Shown here: piece by piece, positions 36,489 to 44,745 of the stretch
Layout: each line of letters starts with the position of its first letter
Numbering within the stretch: the first letter of the stretch is position 1
Assembly (NCBI RefSeq): GCF_016595435.1
Contig: NZ_JAENIJ010000001.1
Location: 212,122 to 276,121, forward strand
DNA length: 64,000 bases
Reading direction: 5' to 3'
Source: Luteolibacter pohnpeiensis
GTDB lineage: Bacteria > Verrucomicrobiota > Verrucomicrobiia > Verrucomicrobiales > Akkermansiaceae
Translations under genes and position numbers: made by a program
Notes under the pieces: model-generated
Database searches by the model: none
The model's input: the letters and a program-made list of their open reading frames with translations, nothing else
What the model was told of the DNA's origin: nothing

Positions 36489-36744
36489 CTTTCAGAGCAC
36501 GTCGCGTTCGCTCCTGTCCATGTCGCTCCGCTCCATTCGATATCTGCGATGTTTGTAGCCTAATGCGATGGTCCAAGCGGGAAGTTGTATTTCATTTGTT
36601 AGATAAGTGTAAATTTTTCCCTCACTAGGATCATGGCGAAGGGGTAGGCATTTAAAATAGGCCTTTTATAATATAATGAATCATCGTAGCCGTACCGGAT
36701 GCTTTGCACTTGATTCAGGTATGCGGGCCTTGAAGGATCGCCGC
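36489..36744. other. Non-coding stretch before the beta-repeat protein
   Basis: No gene seen. It is AT-rich from 36590 to 36680, the likely promoter region for the following PEP-CTERM gene. AAGGA lies 7 bases before the chosen ATG at 36745. Confidence 0.5.
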
Positions 36745-38025
36745 ATGTCGAGATCATGGAAAATCGCCGCCACGCTGGCCGGGCTTGTCGTTACGAACAG
36801 CGTCGTCTCTGCTGCCAACTATTACTGGAATCCGGCCACCCCGTCGGGAAACTGGGTGATAAATGCGTACTGGAGCGTCGGAGCTCCGGGGACCTACAAC
36901 CAGAGTTGGTTCAACAACAACAATTCGGCGATTTTTTCAGGAGAGGACCAAATTGTGAATTTGGACAGTATTGTGACGGTTGTGTCGATGGATTTCACTG
37001 CGGATGGCATCCAGATCAGCGACGGAGGTGGTAGCATCTTCATACATGGTTCCGTGCCGATTTCTGTTTCCGGGACGGACATCGCCACCATCAATGCGCC
37101 GCTGATAAGCGTTGGAGTGGGAGTGGTGATGGTGAAGCAAGGACCCGGGACACTGGTGCTTTCCGGGGCGAACAACATCAACACGGTCAATGTGGATGCC
37201 GGAACCTTGCGCCTCGGCGGGAACAGCGCGATCGCCTCGGCAATCTCCTCGTCTTCGCTGATCGTGAATGGGACGTTGGACCTTGCCGGGTACTCCGCAT
37301 CCCGCTCAGGTCTGACAGGAAGTGGTGTGATCACCAATAGCGGGGCCCAAGCCTCCACCCTGACCCTGGGAACCTCATCATCCGGGACGAGCAACTACGG
37401 TGGTGTGATTCAAAATGGCACGTCGCAGGTCAACCTCATCAAAAGTCAATCCAACACCCAGATTCTCTCCGGAGCCAATACGTTCATGGGAACGACCACC
37501 GTCAACGCGGGAACCCTCGCCGCATCCAATGCCACGGCCATCGGTAGCAGCACGCTGGTGCTCAATGGAGGCAATTTCTCCACCTCGGTGGCCACCGTCG
37601 GAGCGGGTGGTGTGACGATCGCAGGTGGAACCCTGAGGCTGAACGCAGGGAGTGCCGGAGCGCTCGCGCTTTCGGCGGGATCGGACTTCAGCATGACGGG
37701 CGGGACATGGGCCCTCCAACTCGCAGAGGGAGCCGATCAAATCACCGGCAGCGGGATGTTTTCAATCACCGGCGGCACCCTGGACCTCGGCGGTGGCGAG
37801 ATCGACTACGACCAATCCTACACGTTGTTCTCCGGGTTTTCCTCAGGCAGCGTGAGCGGCTTGACGATCAGTAACTACAGCTCCGAGTTTCTCGCATCGC
37901 TCGGCGATGACGGAGTGCTTTCCTTCACCGCGGTGCCCGAGCCGGCTATCATGATGCTCGGGGCGCTGGTACCCGTCGCATTCCTCCGTCGCCGGCGGAT
38001 CCATGACAAAGGGCCAGGCTGTTAG
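36745..38025 (+). CDS. PEP-CTERM protein with autotransporter-associated beta-strand repeats
   Basis: A 426-residue surface protein. The signal peptide is MSRSWKIAATLAGLVVTNSVVSA, followed by ANYYWNPATPSGNWV, a common opening of verrucomicrobial beta-repeat proteins. At least three autotransporter-associated repeats are visible (VKQGPGTLVLSGANNINTVNVDAGTLRL; NTQILSGANTFMGTTTVNAGTL; GGVTIAGGTLRLNAG). The tail VPEPAIMMLGALVPVAFLRRRR is a PEP-CTERM signal followed by a short extra tail. The start at 36745 has AAGGA upstream; ATG codons 24 and 69 bases before are less likely. The higher GC than its surroundings suggests a resident chromosomal gene trapped between mobile remnants. Probably an exported, exosortase-anchored or biofilm-matrix protein. 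Confidence 0.85.
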   Translation: MSRSWKIAATLAGLVVTNSVVSAANYYWNPATPSGNWVINAYWSVGAPGTYNQSWFNNNNSAIFSGEDQIVNLDSIVTVVSMDFTADGIQISDGGGSIFIHGSVPISVSGTDIATINAPLISVGVGVVMVKQGPGTLVLSGANNINTVNVDAGTLRLGGNSAIASAISSSSLIVNGTLDLAGYSASRSGLTGSGVITNSGAQASTLTLGTSSSGTSNYGGVIQNGTSQVNLIKSQSNTQILSGANTFMGTTTVNAGTLAASNATAIGSSTLVLNGGNFSTSVATVGAGGVTIAGGTLRLNAGSAGALALSAGSDFSMTGGTWALQLAEGADQITGSGMFSITGGTLDLGGGEIDYDQSYTLFSGFSSGSVSGLTISNYSSEFLASLGDDGVLSFTAVPEPAIMMLGALVPVAFLRRRRIHDKGPGC

Positions 38026-38127
38026 CATCTTGACAGAAGGACGGGCCTTCAGGATACTTTTAACAAACCGTAGAAGTAGTGATGAAATATATTAGAAATT
38101 TTTCGATGTTGATCTGCTTATTTCTTA

Positions 38128-38993
38128 GGTAATGTGGACAAATTTAAAATCTTACCCAATCTGCTATTGCTGCGAGACTTATGAAAGAAATGAAAGTCTC
38201 GGTGAGACGTTCGTAACGAGTGGCGACACGCCGGTGTCTTTTAATTCTGCAGAAAAAATTTTCTACTACTCTGCGGCCACGACCAATTTCTGATAGATAA
38301 AATACTGGATTTATCCGGTTGCTCTTCGGTGGGATCATCGGGAAACCTCCCGCTTCAAAAATAGATTCCCGCAGTTTGTCGCTATCATATCCACGATCTG
38401 CCAACACCACCTTGCCGGAGACATCACCTAGCACTTCAAGGGCGAAGAGAATTTCATGCCGGTTGCCTGGAGCGAGCGTGAGTTCCAACGCCTTCCCTGC
38501 TCCATTCACGCAGGCGTTGAGTTTGGTATTTCTTCCACCTTTAGTTTTTCCAAGTGTCCGTTCTTCTGCGGGTAGTGAATGTCGGCAAGCGTCCTGATGA
38601 GCTTTGAGGTGGGATGCGTCAATTACCTTGAATTCATCCATCGAAGTGGATTGAGCCTCCGCTGCCGTCTGTTTGAGTAGTTCCGGAAACACGCCCCGCA
38701 GAGACCATCTCAAATGGAAGCGATAGACACTGTTCCATTTTCCATATCTTTCCGGGAGTTGGTTCCATGGCGATCCGGTTACCAAAATCCACCAGATTCC
38801 ACTTAAAGTTTTGAAAAGATTGGCCGGTTTTCGGCCCTTTTTCAAAATGTTAGATTTTCCAGAAGGCGAGTTAAGTTAATTTTTTTAGATGGTCGTAAAC
38901 CACGTCCGGCATCGCGTCAGCGAGATAAGTCATGTTGCTGTTAATTTCGCATAACGTGTTGGAAATTCAAGCTTTATATTTGTCCACGTTGCC
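38128..38993 (-). mobile_element. IS5-family insertion sequence (IS427-group-like), 866 bp
   Basis: Ends are 21-base imperfect inverted repeats, GGTAATGTGGACAAAT... at 38128-38148 and its partner at 38973-38993, identical at 18 of 21 positions. It is flanked by a TA duplication (38126-38127 and 38994-38995). The size and 2-bp TA target duplication fit the IS427 group of IS5. The interrupted lipoprotein reconstitutes exactly on removal, which fixes the boundaries. Confidence 0.88.
38144..38933 (-). pseudogene. IS5-family DDE transposase with an N-terminal frameshift
   Basis: The main frame (38845 to 38144) encodes the catalytic part: LFKTLSGIWWILVTGSPWNQLPERYGKWNSVYRF, then DASHLKAHQDA (first Asp), KGGRNTKLNACVNGAG, VVLADRGYDSDKLRE (second Asp), and GRRVVENFFCRIKRHRRVATRYE (Glu). 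The true beginning appears to be the ATG at 38933 (MTYLADAMPDVVYDHLKKL), which runs into a stop after a run of seven A. Removing a single base near 38870 joins it to the main frame. Either the element is dead or it uses frameshifting at the A-rich site, as several IS427-group elements do with two overlapping frames. Confidence 0.8.
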
Positions 38994-39448
38994 TAGTTGC
39001 TGTGGCTCTAGATCTAAGGATATGATTTGGGTTAGGTCTGGAGATCAAATTGTTTCAGATATTCAGATTGCTGGTTCACCGGCTTCGTGGCAAATACGAA
39101 TTAATCCAGAAATGGATGGCATACAAAAGGGATTGATTCTTAGTTTGGAAAATAAATCAAAGTTTCCAGTAAGTGTTAGTTATGATGATGCATCTTATGT
39201 GGTGAACTCTGGTGAGGTAGTCGTTATTAGCAATGTATTTGAAGTTGGCAAATTCGTGTCTGTGAAGATACCTGATAAAAAGGAGGCTCATTTGAGGGTC
39301 TCGCTTGGTGGAAGTAAGCTGCAAGATGTAGTTGATGTTCGTGGCGACGTGTTCCTTCCGAGGTAAGACCATAAGGGGGCTTGGATCAGCGTAGATATTG
39401 CGAGCCGAGCTTTCATCGTATCTCCTTGCTGAATGACGATCATAGCAT

Positions 39449-39512
39449 GGATCGGTGTAGAAAAATTTGCGTTTTCGCAGGTCCAGATGTGGGTTAGGCG
39501 GGCTAGGGCTTC
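39449..39512 (-). mobile_element. Decayed insertion-sequence end, copy B
   Basis: A 64-base fragment beginning GGATCGGTGTAGAAAAATTT, homologous to the left edges of the remnants at 36072 and 45691. It abuts the Rhs fragment directly and supplies its false 5' end. Confidence 0.75.
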
Positions 39513-40681
39513 TGTCGATACCGGCATTGTTCCAGCGACGCGCCAGCAGCTGGAATCCTTCGGCTACGACCAGACCGGCAACTGGACTGCAGTGACATCG
39601 CTAAGTCCATCGCTCACCCAAACCCGTGTGCACAACACCGCCAACGAAATCCAATCGGTGAGCGGCCCGAGCGGGGTCGTGCAACCGATTTACGACGCGG
39701 CAGGCAACATGACGACTTTGCCCGCGCCAAACAACTGGGGCAATGGCTACACCTGCAAGTGGGACGCGTGGAACCGCCTGATGGAAATCAAGCTTGGCAG
39801 CACGGTGGTAGGAGCGTATACCTATGATGCAATGACCCGCAGAGTGCGAAAAACCGCAGCGAGCGAAACACGCTTCGTGCTGCGTGACTACCTTGATCCG
39901 GTGGCGATCATCGACACCACCGGAGCGGTGACCGAGCGCTACGGCTACGATGCCTTTGGTCCGGCGCGGATCATGAACGCAAGCTTCGTGACGCAAACGT
40001 CGAGTGAATGTGCCTGGAAGTTCCTGTTCCACGGCGAGTTCAAGGATGGGGAGAGTGAGCTGTATAACTACGGCTACCGCTACTACCATCCGCAGCTGGG
40101 CAGATGGATCAACCGAGATCCTATCGGAGAGAGAGGAGGCGTGAATCTGTATGGGTTCGTGGGGAATATTAGTGTAAATTGGACGGACTTTCTTGGTTTG
40201 AAACCTCCGGTCAGAAAATGTACTTCACTCATTAGAGCTGGGCATGGATCTAAATCTGGAAGTTGCCAGGTAACGAATGGATTTCCACCTCCTGCAGAAG
40301 TGAAAAAAGGCGATCGCTATACAGCCGTGAGCTGCTTTTCAGGAAATATAAATAGTGTGCCAGAATATAATTCGTTTCACTACGAGGGGGAAATTTGACG
40401 ATCCTAATATAGAAGACTTCGTAGATGACGGGAACGGTGGTTATATCCTTAATGAAAAAGAGCCTGGTTATCTATGGATGGATAATAATCTTAAAAACCC
40501 ATTCGAAATTGGTGACAATGCAGCATTGGGAAACGCATATGAATCTGCAATGAAGCAAGCTGAAGCAGATTGTAAGGGTGGCGTGTGCCCATGCTCGAGT
40601 ATTAAAGTGGAAGTTCAATGTCTAAGTTTTCCCGGATATTCAATAATCTTTTTTGATGCTCGGGCTAAGTCTGAGGGGTGA
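39513..40681 (+). pseudogene. Truncated Rhs-repeat protein with polymorphic toxin C-terminus, frameshifted
   Basis: The C-terminal part of a large Rhs/YD-repeat exoprotein. It keeps repeat units (YDQTGNWTAVTSLSP; WDAWNRLMEIKLGSTVVGAYTYDAMTRRVRKTA) and the conserved core boundary (KDGESELYNYGYRYYHPQLGRWINRDPIGERGGVNLYGFVGN). The 5' part is lost and replaced by an IS fragment. After the core a unique tip begins (KPPVRKCTSLIRAGHGSKSGSC). It is cut by an extra G in a run of five G at 40386-40390; deleting one G joins it to the frame ending at 40681 (KFDDPNIEDFVDDGNGGYIL ... FFDARAKSEG). The toxin class is not recognised; it has several cysteines (CTS, SCQ, SCF, CKGGVCPC). Rhs tips normally act on competing cells. 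It is not expected to be expressed as a complete protein. Confidence 0.85.
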
Positions 40682-40732
40682 AGTCTATGTGGTCATAGGT
40701 GAAACGATAAACTACAAAACCAAATCTTTGAA

Positions 40733-41287
40733 ATGATCAAAATTATATTAATTCTTTTAATGACATTGCAATATGCTTATTCTGGTCCTATATTTAATGT
40801 CGCTCAAAAATGCGAGCTAACTGTAATGAAGTTGATTTCTGTTACTCCGACATTTTCTGAGGATATTTCAGGATATCAAGACATGATGAAAAAGGTGAAT
40901 GGTGAGAAAATTGATAAAATCGACCAGAGTGCAATCATGCCGTGGGGGGAGGTAATCGGATATAGCTTGTCTGATAATATTGAGGTTGAAGATAATGTGA
41001 TTGAAGAAATGAATGAGTGGTATTCTTCTGTAAGATGGACTGATGAATCGGTTACGGGTAAGGTGATTGGGTTGTCGCCCGTAAAAGTTATATCTTTTGA
41101 AGATGATGAAGACCGAAGTAAGGTGTGGCTCATTATTTTATATGGTGATCAAGTAGGTGAGTTTATTTGTGGATTTAAATCCAGCGCGACTTTTGTTCAA
41201 GTTAGGCCTGATGTGAAACGGTCCACTTTAAGTAGTGAGCTGGCTTCAAATATTTGGAAAACGATTACGCGAAGTGATAAAAAATGA
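40733..41287 (+). CDS. Small exported protein, candidate immunity partner of the Rhs tip
   Basis: An unrecognised 184-residue protein. It begins with a short signal peptide (MIKIILILLMTLQYAYSG), then a mixed alpha/beta body with acidic stretches (DNIEVEDNVIEEMNEWY; ISFEDDEDRSKVWLIILYGD). It lies 51 bases downstream of the Rhs toxin tip on the same strand, where immunity genes are normally found, and is similarly AT-rich. A periplasmic immunity protein would imply that the toxin acts in the periplasm. The function is inferred from position only. The reading frame is intact although the toxin gene is broken. Confidence 0.6.
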   Translation: MIKIILILLMTLQYAYSGPIFNVAQKCELTVMKLISVTPTFSEDISGYQDMMKKVNGEKIDKIDQSAIMPWGEVIGYSLSDNIEVEDNVIEEMNEWYSSVRWTDESVTGKVIGLSPVKVISFEDDEDRSKVWLIILYGDQVGEFICGFKSSATFVQVRPDVKRSTLSSELASNIWKTITRSDKK

Positions 41288-41329
41288 GGTGCCAAATTTA
41301 GGTAACTTTCGATAATCTCTTTCTACATG

Positions 41330-41441
41330 GATCCGCTGGAGTAGTTTTGGCGAAGCGATCAGCGGCGGCCCGAAAGGAAATGGCAAGACAGCCAGGGCGG
41401 GGCTAGTGCGAGCCTTTCGCGCTCACAAGGATGTTGGCGCG
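41330..41441 (+). pseudogene. RAYT (REP-associated tyrosine transposase-like) fragment
   Basis: About 110 bases encoding RWSSFGEAISGGPKGNGKTA and RAGLVRAFRAHKDVGA, nearly the same as the start of the larger fragment at 46035-46478. It is fused at about 41441 to an IS5-type transposase fragment, so it is a rearrangement scar. Confidence 0.7.
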
Positions 41442-42010
41442 CGTTGGGCGAAGAAGAACAACGAGGTTCACTACGTCTACAAAAACCACGTGAAGGCGGA
41501 TGTAATAACCAAGTTAGTTCGAGACTTTCGGGTCAGTGACGCCAGTGAGCACGACAGCCAGTGCCTCGAGGATTTAGTCAAAGAAGGCGAGGGCACGGTG
41601 GATGCGGAAAGCGCGTATTGGAGTCGCGGATTGCTGACGATCCTGCGGCGCAAAAAAGTCCAAGCACGCATTTGCCAAAAAGGAGCAAAGGGCAAACCAC
41701 TGACCAAGGCGCAAAAAAGTGAAAACCGCAAGAATAGCCGGATTCGAGCGCGTGCCGAGCATGTGTTCGATGCGCAACTGTGGCAGATGGGCGCGGACCA
41801 GATTGCTACGATAGCTATCGTAAGAGCGGCACGCAACAGCGGCCTAGCAACCTCGTTTACAACCTGCTTCGACTGGGACAGCTAACCTGCGGGTGGCATG
41901 GTGATGGCGAGAATGGCAGCCGCCGTCGAGGTCAGCGAAAAAACCACCGAATTTCCCACGATTTGTTAGATCCAAGAGACTGCCATGGTTCGACCCCGCC
42001 ACCGGATGTG
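41442..42010 (+). pseudogene. IS5-family transposase C-terminal fragment and element end
   Basis: Encodes the C-terminal half of an IS5-type DDE transposase: WAKKNNEVHYVYKNHVKADV, VSDASEHDSQCLEDL, VDAESAYWSRGLLTILR, and RARAEHVFDAQLWQMGADQ. The frame is open to 41885, but the last conserved segment (NLVYNLLRLGQL) is in a different frame, showing a frameshift near 41845. The first catalytic Asp region and N-terminus are missing. The end of the element (41944-42010) is repeated in inverted orientation at 44581-44648. It is a different IS from the one at 38128. Confidence 0.75.
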
Positions 42011-43069
42011 GCTTCAATGAGTGAGAATGGCGCTCCAATGAAGATGATCATTCTGAGCTCTTGAGGCAGCTTAGAATATAGGCTAGAGTTACACAAAGCG
42101 GGTCATAGCTAAGTCAACTGCTAAAAAATTTTCAGAGAGGATAATTTTTTAAAATGCTTGCATTACAGCAAATTTGGGGATATTTTCTTTGTGAATTGAT
42201 TCTGTCTGTGAATGAAAAAGTCTAATAATTATAATATACCCTAAACTGCATATTGATTGAAATAGAGTTCGCCAAAACTTCAGTTTTCTTATGCAAAACG
42301 AAATCGCTAGGAATTCACAGGCGTCAGCAAATTGTGTATATCACTAAACAAAATTATGAAAAAAAGACATAATAAGATTGATTCACTTTGGAAATATAAA
42401 TGCGGATAACGAATCGGTTGAAGATCTCAATAAAGAATCCATAAGACGTTTTCTCCGAGAAGTTGGTGGAGCAACAGCGATGTCAGCCGCATCTTTGACA
42501 ATATAAGGAAGAGCCGAAAAAAATGACGGAGAACCATCATCATGCTCGAAAAATATACTTGAAAGTCCTAATGGAGGATATTATGAATGCGGGCTTGTAT
42601 GCTCACAGCTAGTAATAACTCAGACGTTCATATGGCCAAAGTTGCTACTGATATAACGCCTTCAAACGGGTTTCGCAATCTCGTGAGCATAAGTTTCCAA
42701 ATATTTGGATGGCAAAACACCAATTGGGCTGCTTGAGTATCTTATACCATATACACTATTAAATCACATGTCACAGAGGCATGTGGTTTTTCTAGCGAAA
42801 CGACATTAACAGCAGGGATTCATAAAATCTATACAAGATCATTCTCATCGTATAACGCTCTATTAAATAGGTCGAAAATTGACACATGCTATGTATTTAT
42901 TTCATCATACTCATAATTGTAACCGCAACCTCAGTAGGGTTCAAGGTTATGTGAAAGTAAAGAATGTATTGTCTGCGGCCTATTATAATTCAGAAGTATG
43001 TCTAATCGAAGTTAAGGATGAAGAATATGGCAATCAAGACGATTTACATATTAAGATCGAACTAGTGTA
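42011..43069. other. AT-rich stretch with only decayed coding sequence
   Basis: No intact gene is visible. Short open segments occur, the last (42891-43070, 59 codons from an ATG) ending VCLIEVKDEEYGNQDDLHIKIELV with its TAA overlapping the next ATG. They could be the 3' end of a decayed toxin or membrane protein gene. Composition is strongly AT-biased, matching the two genes that follow, so the segment probably arrived with them. Confidence 0.4.
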
Positions 43070-43822
43070 ATGAAGCGATCCAATAAATTAATTATTTTGC
43101 AGGCATGCTTATTTTTGGGTATGTCTCTGTATCTGTTATGTTCCCTTTCTGCAAGTAAGCAACAAAGGACTAAACTTATAAACAATGATACGCTCGTATC
43201 TCCAATTAAAAATACACGTTCTTCGCAAGTTCACGAGGATTTGGACTATCGATCGGATCGAAATTACTCAGATCCAGCAAAACAAAATCTTCGTGAGAAG
43301 GGAGTTTTAAGCAGGAGTGAAAGTCCAGTATATACCTTACTTGGCGATCTAGGTAGTAAATTATCTAACTATGGTCTCGATGAACTTGGAATCAGTGAAG
43401 AAGTCCGCCCACTACTTCAAGAGGCAGTAGATAAGTCATTCACAGATATGACCAACCTTCTAAAACAGAAAATGACATTGGAAATCGATACTCCAGAGTT
43501 AAAAAAATATCATATTCCACCAGTTCCAGAAGGACAGGATGTGTTTGAGAAACTAAAAAATGATTTTCATAGACTTCTTCCTGAGAAAAAAGCGGACACA
43601 CTGATTGCAAGTTTTTCAAATGTTTCACAATTCTACGCAGGATTTGGGAGATACGAGGGAACAGTAGAAATAAAATCGGAAAGTAACTCCCCGTTCGACT
43701 ACGCCATCGAATACAAATTTAACGATCCGGAGGCAGGTGATGGGAATATAATTAGCCAGGGATATCAGGCAGTTAGCGATCCCGCAGAGTTCCAATATCT
43801 GTTCGGGTTATTCAAGAATTAA
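43070..43822 (+). CDS. Membrane-anchored protein, paralogue 1
   Basis: An unrecognised 250-residue protein. A single N-terminal hydrophobic helix (LIILQACLFLGMSLYLLCSL) is followed by a polar linker (to about residue 90) and a soluble domain, so it is probably anchored with the domain outside the cytoplasm. The soluble domain aligns with the next gene's product: LGISEEVRPLLQEAVDKSFTDM matches AGISLNEKNYISELVKSTTDEM; YHIPPVPEGQDVFEKLKNDF matches YKIPLIPEGQLLLDQLKGKL; FYAGFGRYEGTVEI matches YLGNFGRLEVQMDL. The pair therefore arose by duplication. It overlaps the end of a small decayed frame by four bases. Location in a mobile region beside Rhs remnants suggests a role in interbacterial conflict, but this is only positional. 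Confidence 0.6.
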   Translation: MKRSNKLIILQACLFLGMSLYLLCSLSASKQQRTKLINNDTLVSPIKNTRSSQVHEDLDYRSDRNYSDPAKQNLREKGVLSRSESPVYTLLGDLGSKLSNYGLDELGISEEVRPLLQEAVDKSFTDMTNLLKQKMTLEIDTPELKKYHIPPVPEGQDVFEKLKNDFHRLLPEKKADTLIASFSNVSQFYAGFGRYEGTVEIKSESNSPFDYAIEYKFNDPEAGDGNIISQGYQAVSDPAEFQYLFGLFKN

Positions 43823-43841
43823 TGTAAAACATCTCTGTGAT

Positions 43842-44549
43842 ATGGATAAAATTCGTTTATCAAATTACATTCTTGCCTTTGGTAATTTAATGTTATTAGC
43901 TTTCATTGTCATTTCAAAACAAAAACACTCCACAAAAGGCATAATACCTAGTGATAGTCCTATTCGCAATATTCAGAATACGTCTCTCCCACGCAAAACA
44001 CAATGGATTCAAGCTTATGAAAAATTCAAATCCCATGAAAGCGGATTAAAAAATGCCCGGCCAGTAAAAAATCGTCAACTTCTACTTGTCGGAAGCAAAA
44101 TATCCGACGATGCTCTAATTTCTGCAGGGATTAGCCTTAATGAGAAAAATTATATCTCCGAATTAGTCAAATCCACTACTGACGAAATGTCAGTTTTGAT
44201 AAAATCGAAAATAGAAGAAACGTCAACTGAGCAAGGTTTTTATTCATATAAAATTCCCTTGATCCCTGAAGGACAATTATTACTCGATCAATTGAAAGGG
44301 AAATTACAAAAAAAATATGGTTTAGATTCAGCAAATAGCTTATTTTCAGGGTTTGACACAAAATCTTACCTGGGTAACTTTGGGCGCTTAGAGGTGCAAA
44401 TGGATTTAGTGGTCGATCCAAATGATACAAATTTATACAGAGTTAGATACAAAACCATAGATCCAAAATTTTCTAAAATCAAAACGAATGATGTAATGAC
44501 ATTGGGTAATTTTAATAAGGTGTATGGGGAACTATTTGAATTACACTAG
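43842..44549 (+). CDS. Membrane-anchored protein, paralogue 2
   Basis: A 235-residue relative of the preceding product, 19 bases downstream. Residues 8-25 are a hydrophobic anchor (YILAFGNLMLLAFIVISK), followed by a polar linker and a C-terminal domain with the shared motifs IPEGQ-type (PLIPEGQLLLDQL) and NFGRLEVQMDL. Sequence identity between the two is low, so duplication is old or they diverged under diversifying selection, as tandem immunity genes do. Both are strongly AT-rich. An IS5-type element end follows within 32 bases. No enzymatic motif is recognised. Confidence 0.6.
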   Translation: MDKIRLSNYILAFGNLMLLAFIVISKQKHSTKGIIPSDSPIRNIQNTSLPRKTQWIQAYEKFKSHESGLKNARPVKNRQLLLVGSKISDDALISAGISLNEKNYISELVKSTTDEMSVLIKSKIEETSTEQGFYSYKIPLIPEGQLLLDQLKGKLQKKYGLDSANSLFSGFDTKSYLGNFGRLEVQMDLVVDPNDTNLYRVRYKTIDPKFSKIKTNDVMTLGNFNKVYGELFELH

Positions 44550-44580
44550 TTTTATTATTTCTCAATATTAATATAAAGGT

Positions 44581-44648
44581 CACATCCAGTGACGGGGGTC
44601 GAATCATGGCAGTGCCTTGGATCGATCAAATCGTGGAAAATTCGATGG
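44581..44648 (-). repeat. Inverted copy of the IS5-type element end
   Basis: 68 bases that, reverse-complemented, match 41944-42010 at roughly four positions in five (shared CACGATTTG, GATCCAAG, CTGCCATG, TTCGACCCC). The two copies bracket the 2.6-kb AT-rich segment with the paralogue pair. An extra short piece at about 44650-44670 resembles the GGATCGGTGTAGAAAAC end of the other decayed IS. Confidence 0.75.
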
Positions 44649-44745
44649 AGTTTTCTACGCCGATCGAGGCATGATAGAAGGATAAGGCATTTTGTAATGC
44701 TCTTGTGATGAGGGGGTATCTCTTTGGTTGACGCTAATCGGTGCA

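Larger units (their letters stand above)
38082..39366 (+). pseudogene. Lipoprotein gene split by an IS5-family element
   Basis: Removing the insertion (38128-38993) and one TA copy (38994-38995) joins 38082-38127 to 38996-39366 in perfect frame. It gives a 138-residue protein that starts MKYIRNFSMLICLFLSCCG, a classic lipoprotein signal with lipobox FLS|C (Cys17) or LSC|C. The mature part is beta-rich and unrecognised (IQIAGSPASWQIRINPE; VSVSYDDASYVVNSGEVVVI), ending DVFLPR. The three-base codon spanning the junction is AGT (Ser16). Only 15 codons precede the insertion, so the gene is inactive now. Function unknown; probably an outer-membrane or periplasmic lipoprotein. Confidence 0.85.

Noticed and set aside
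42879..43070. A 63-codon open frame as an independent gene
   Set aside because: It has no clear start signal or family and ends overlapping the next gene. It is more likely the tail of a decayed gene, so it is described within the gap entry.
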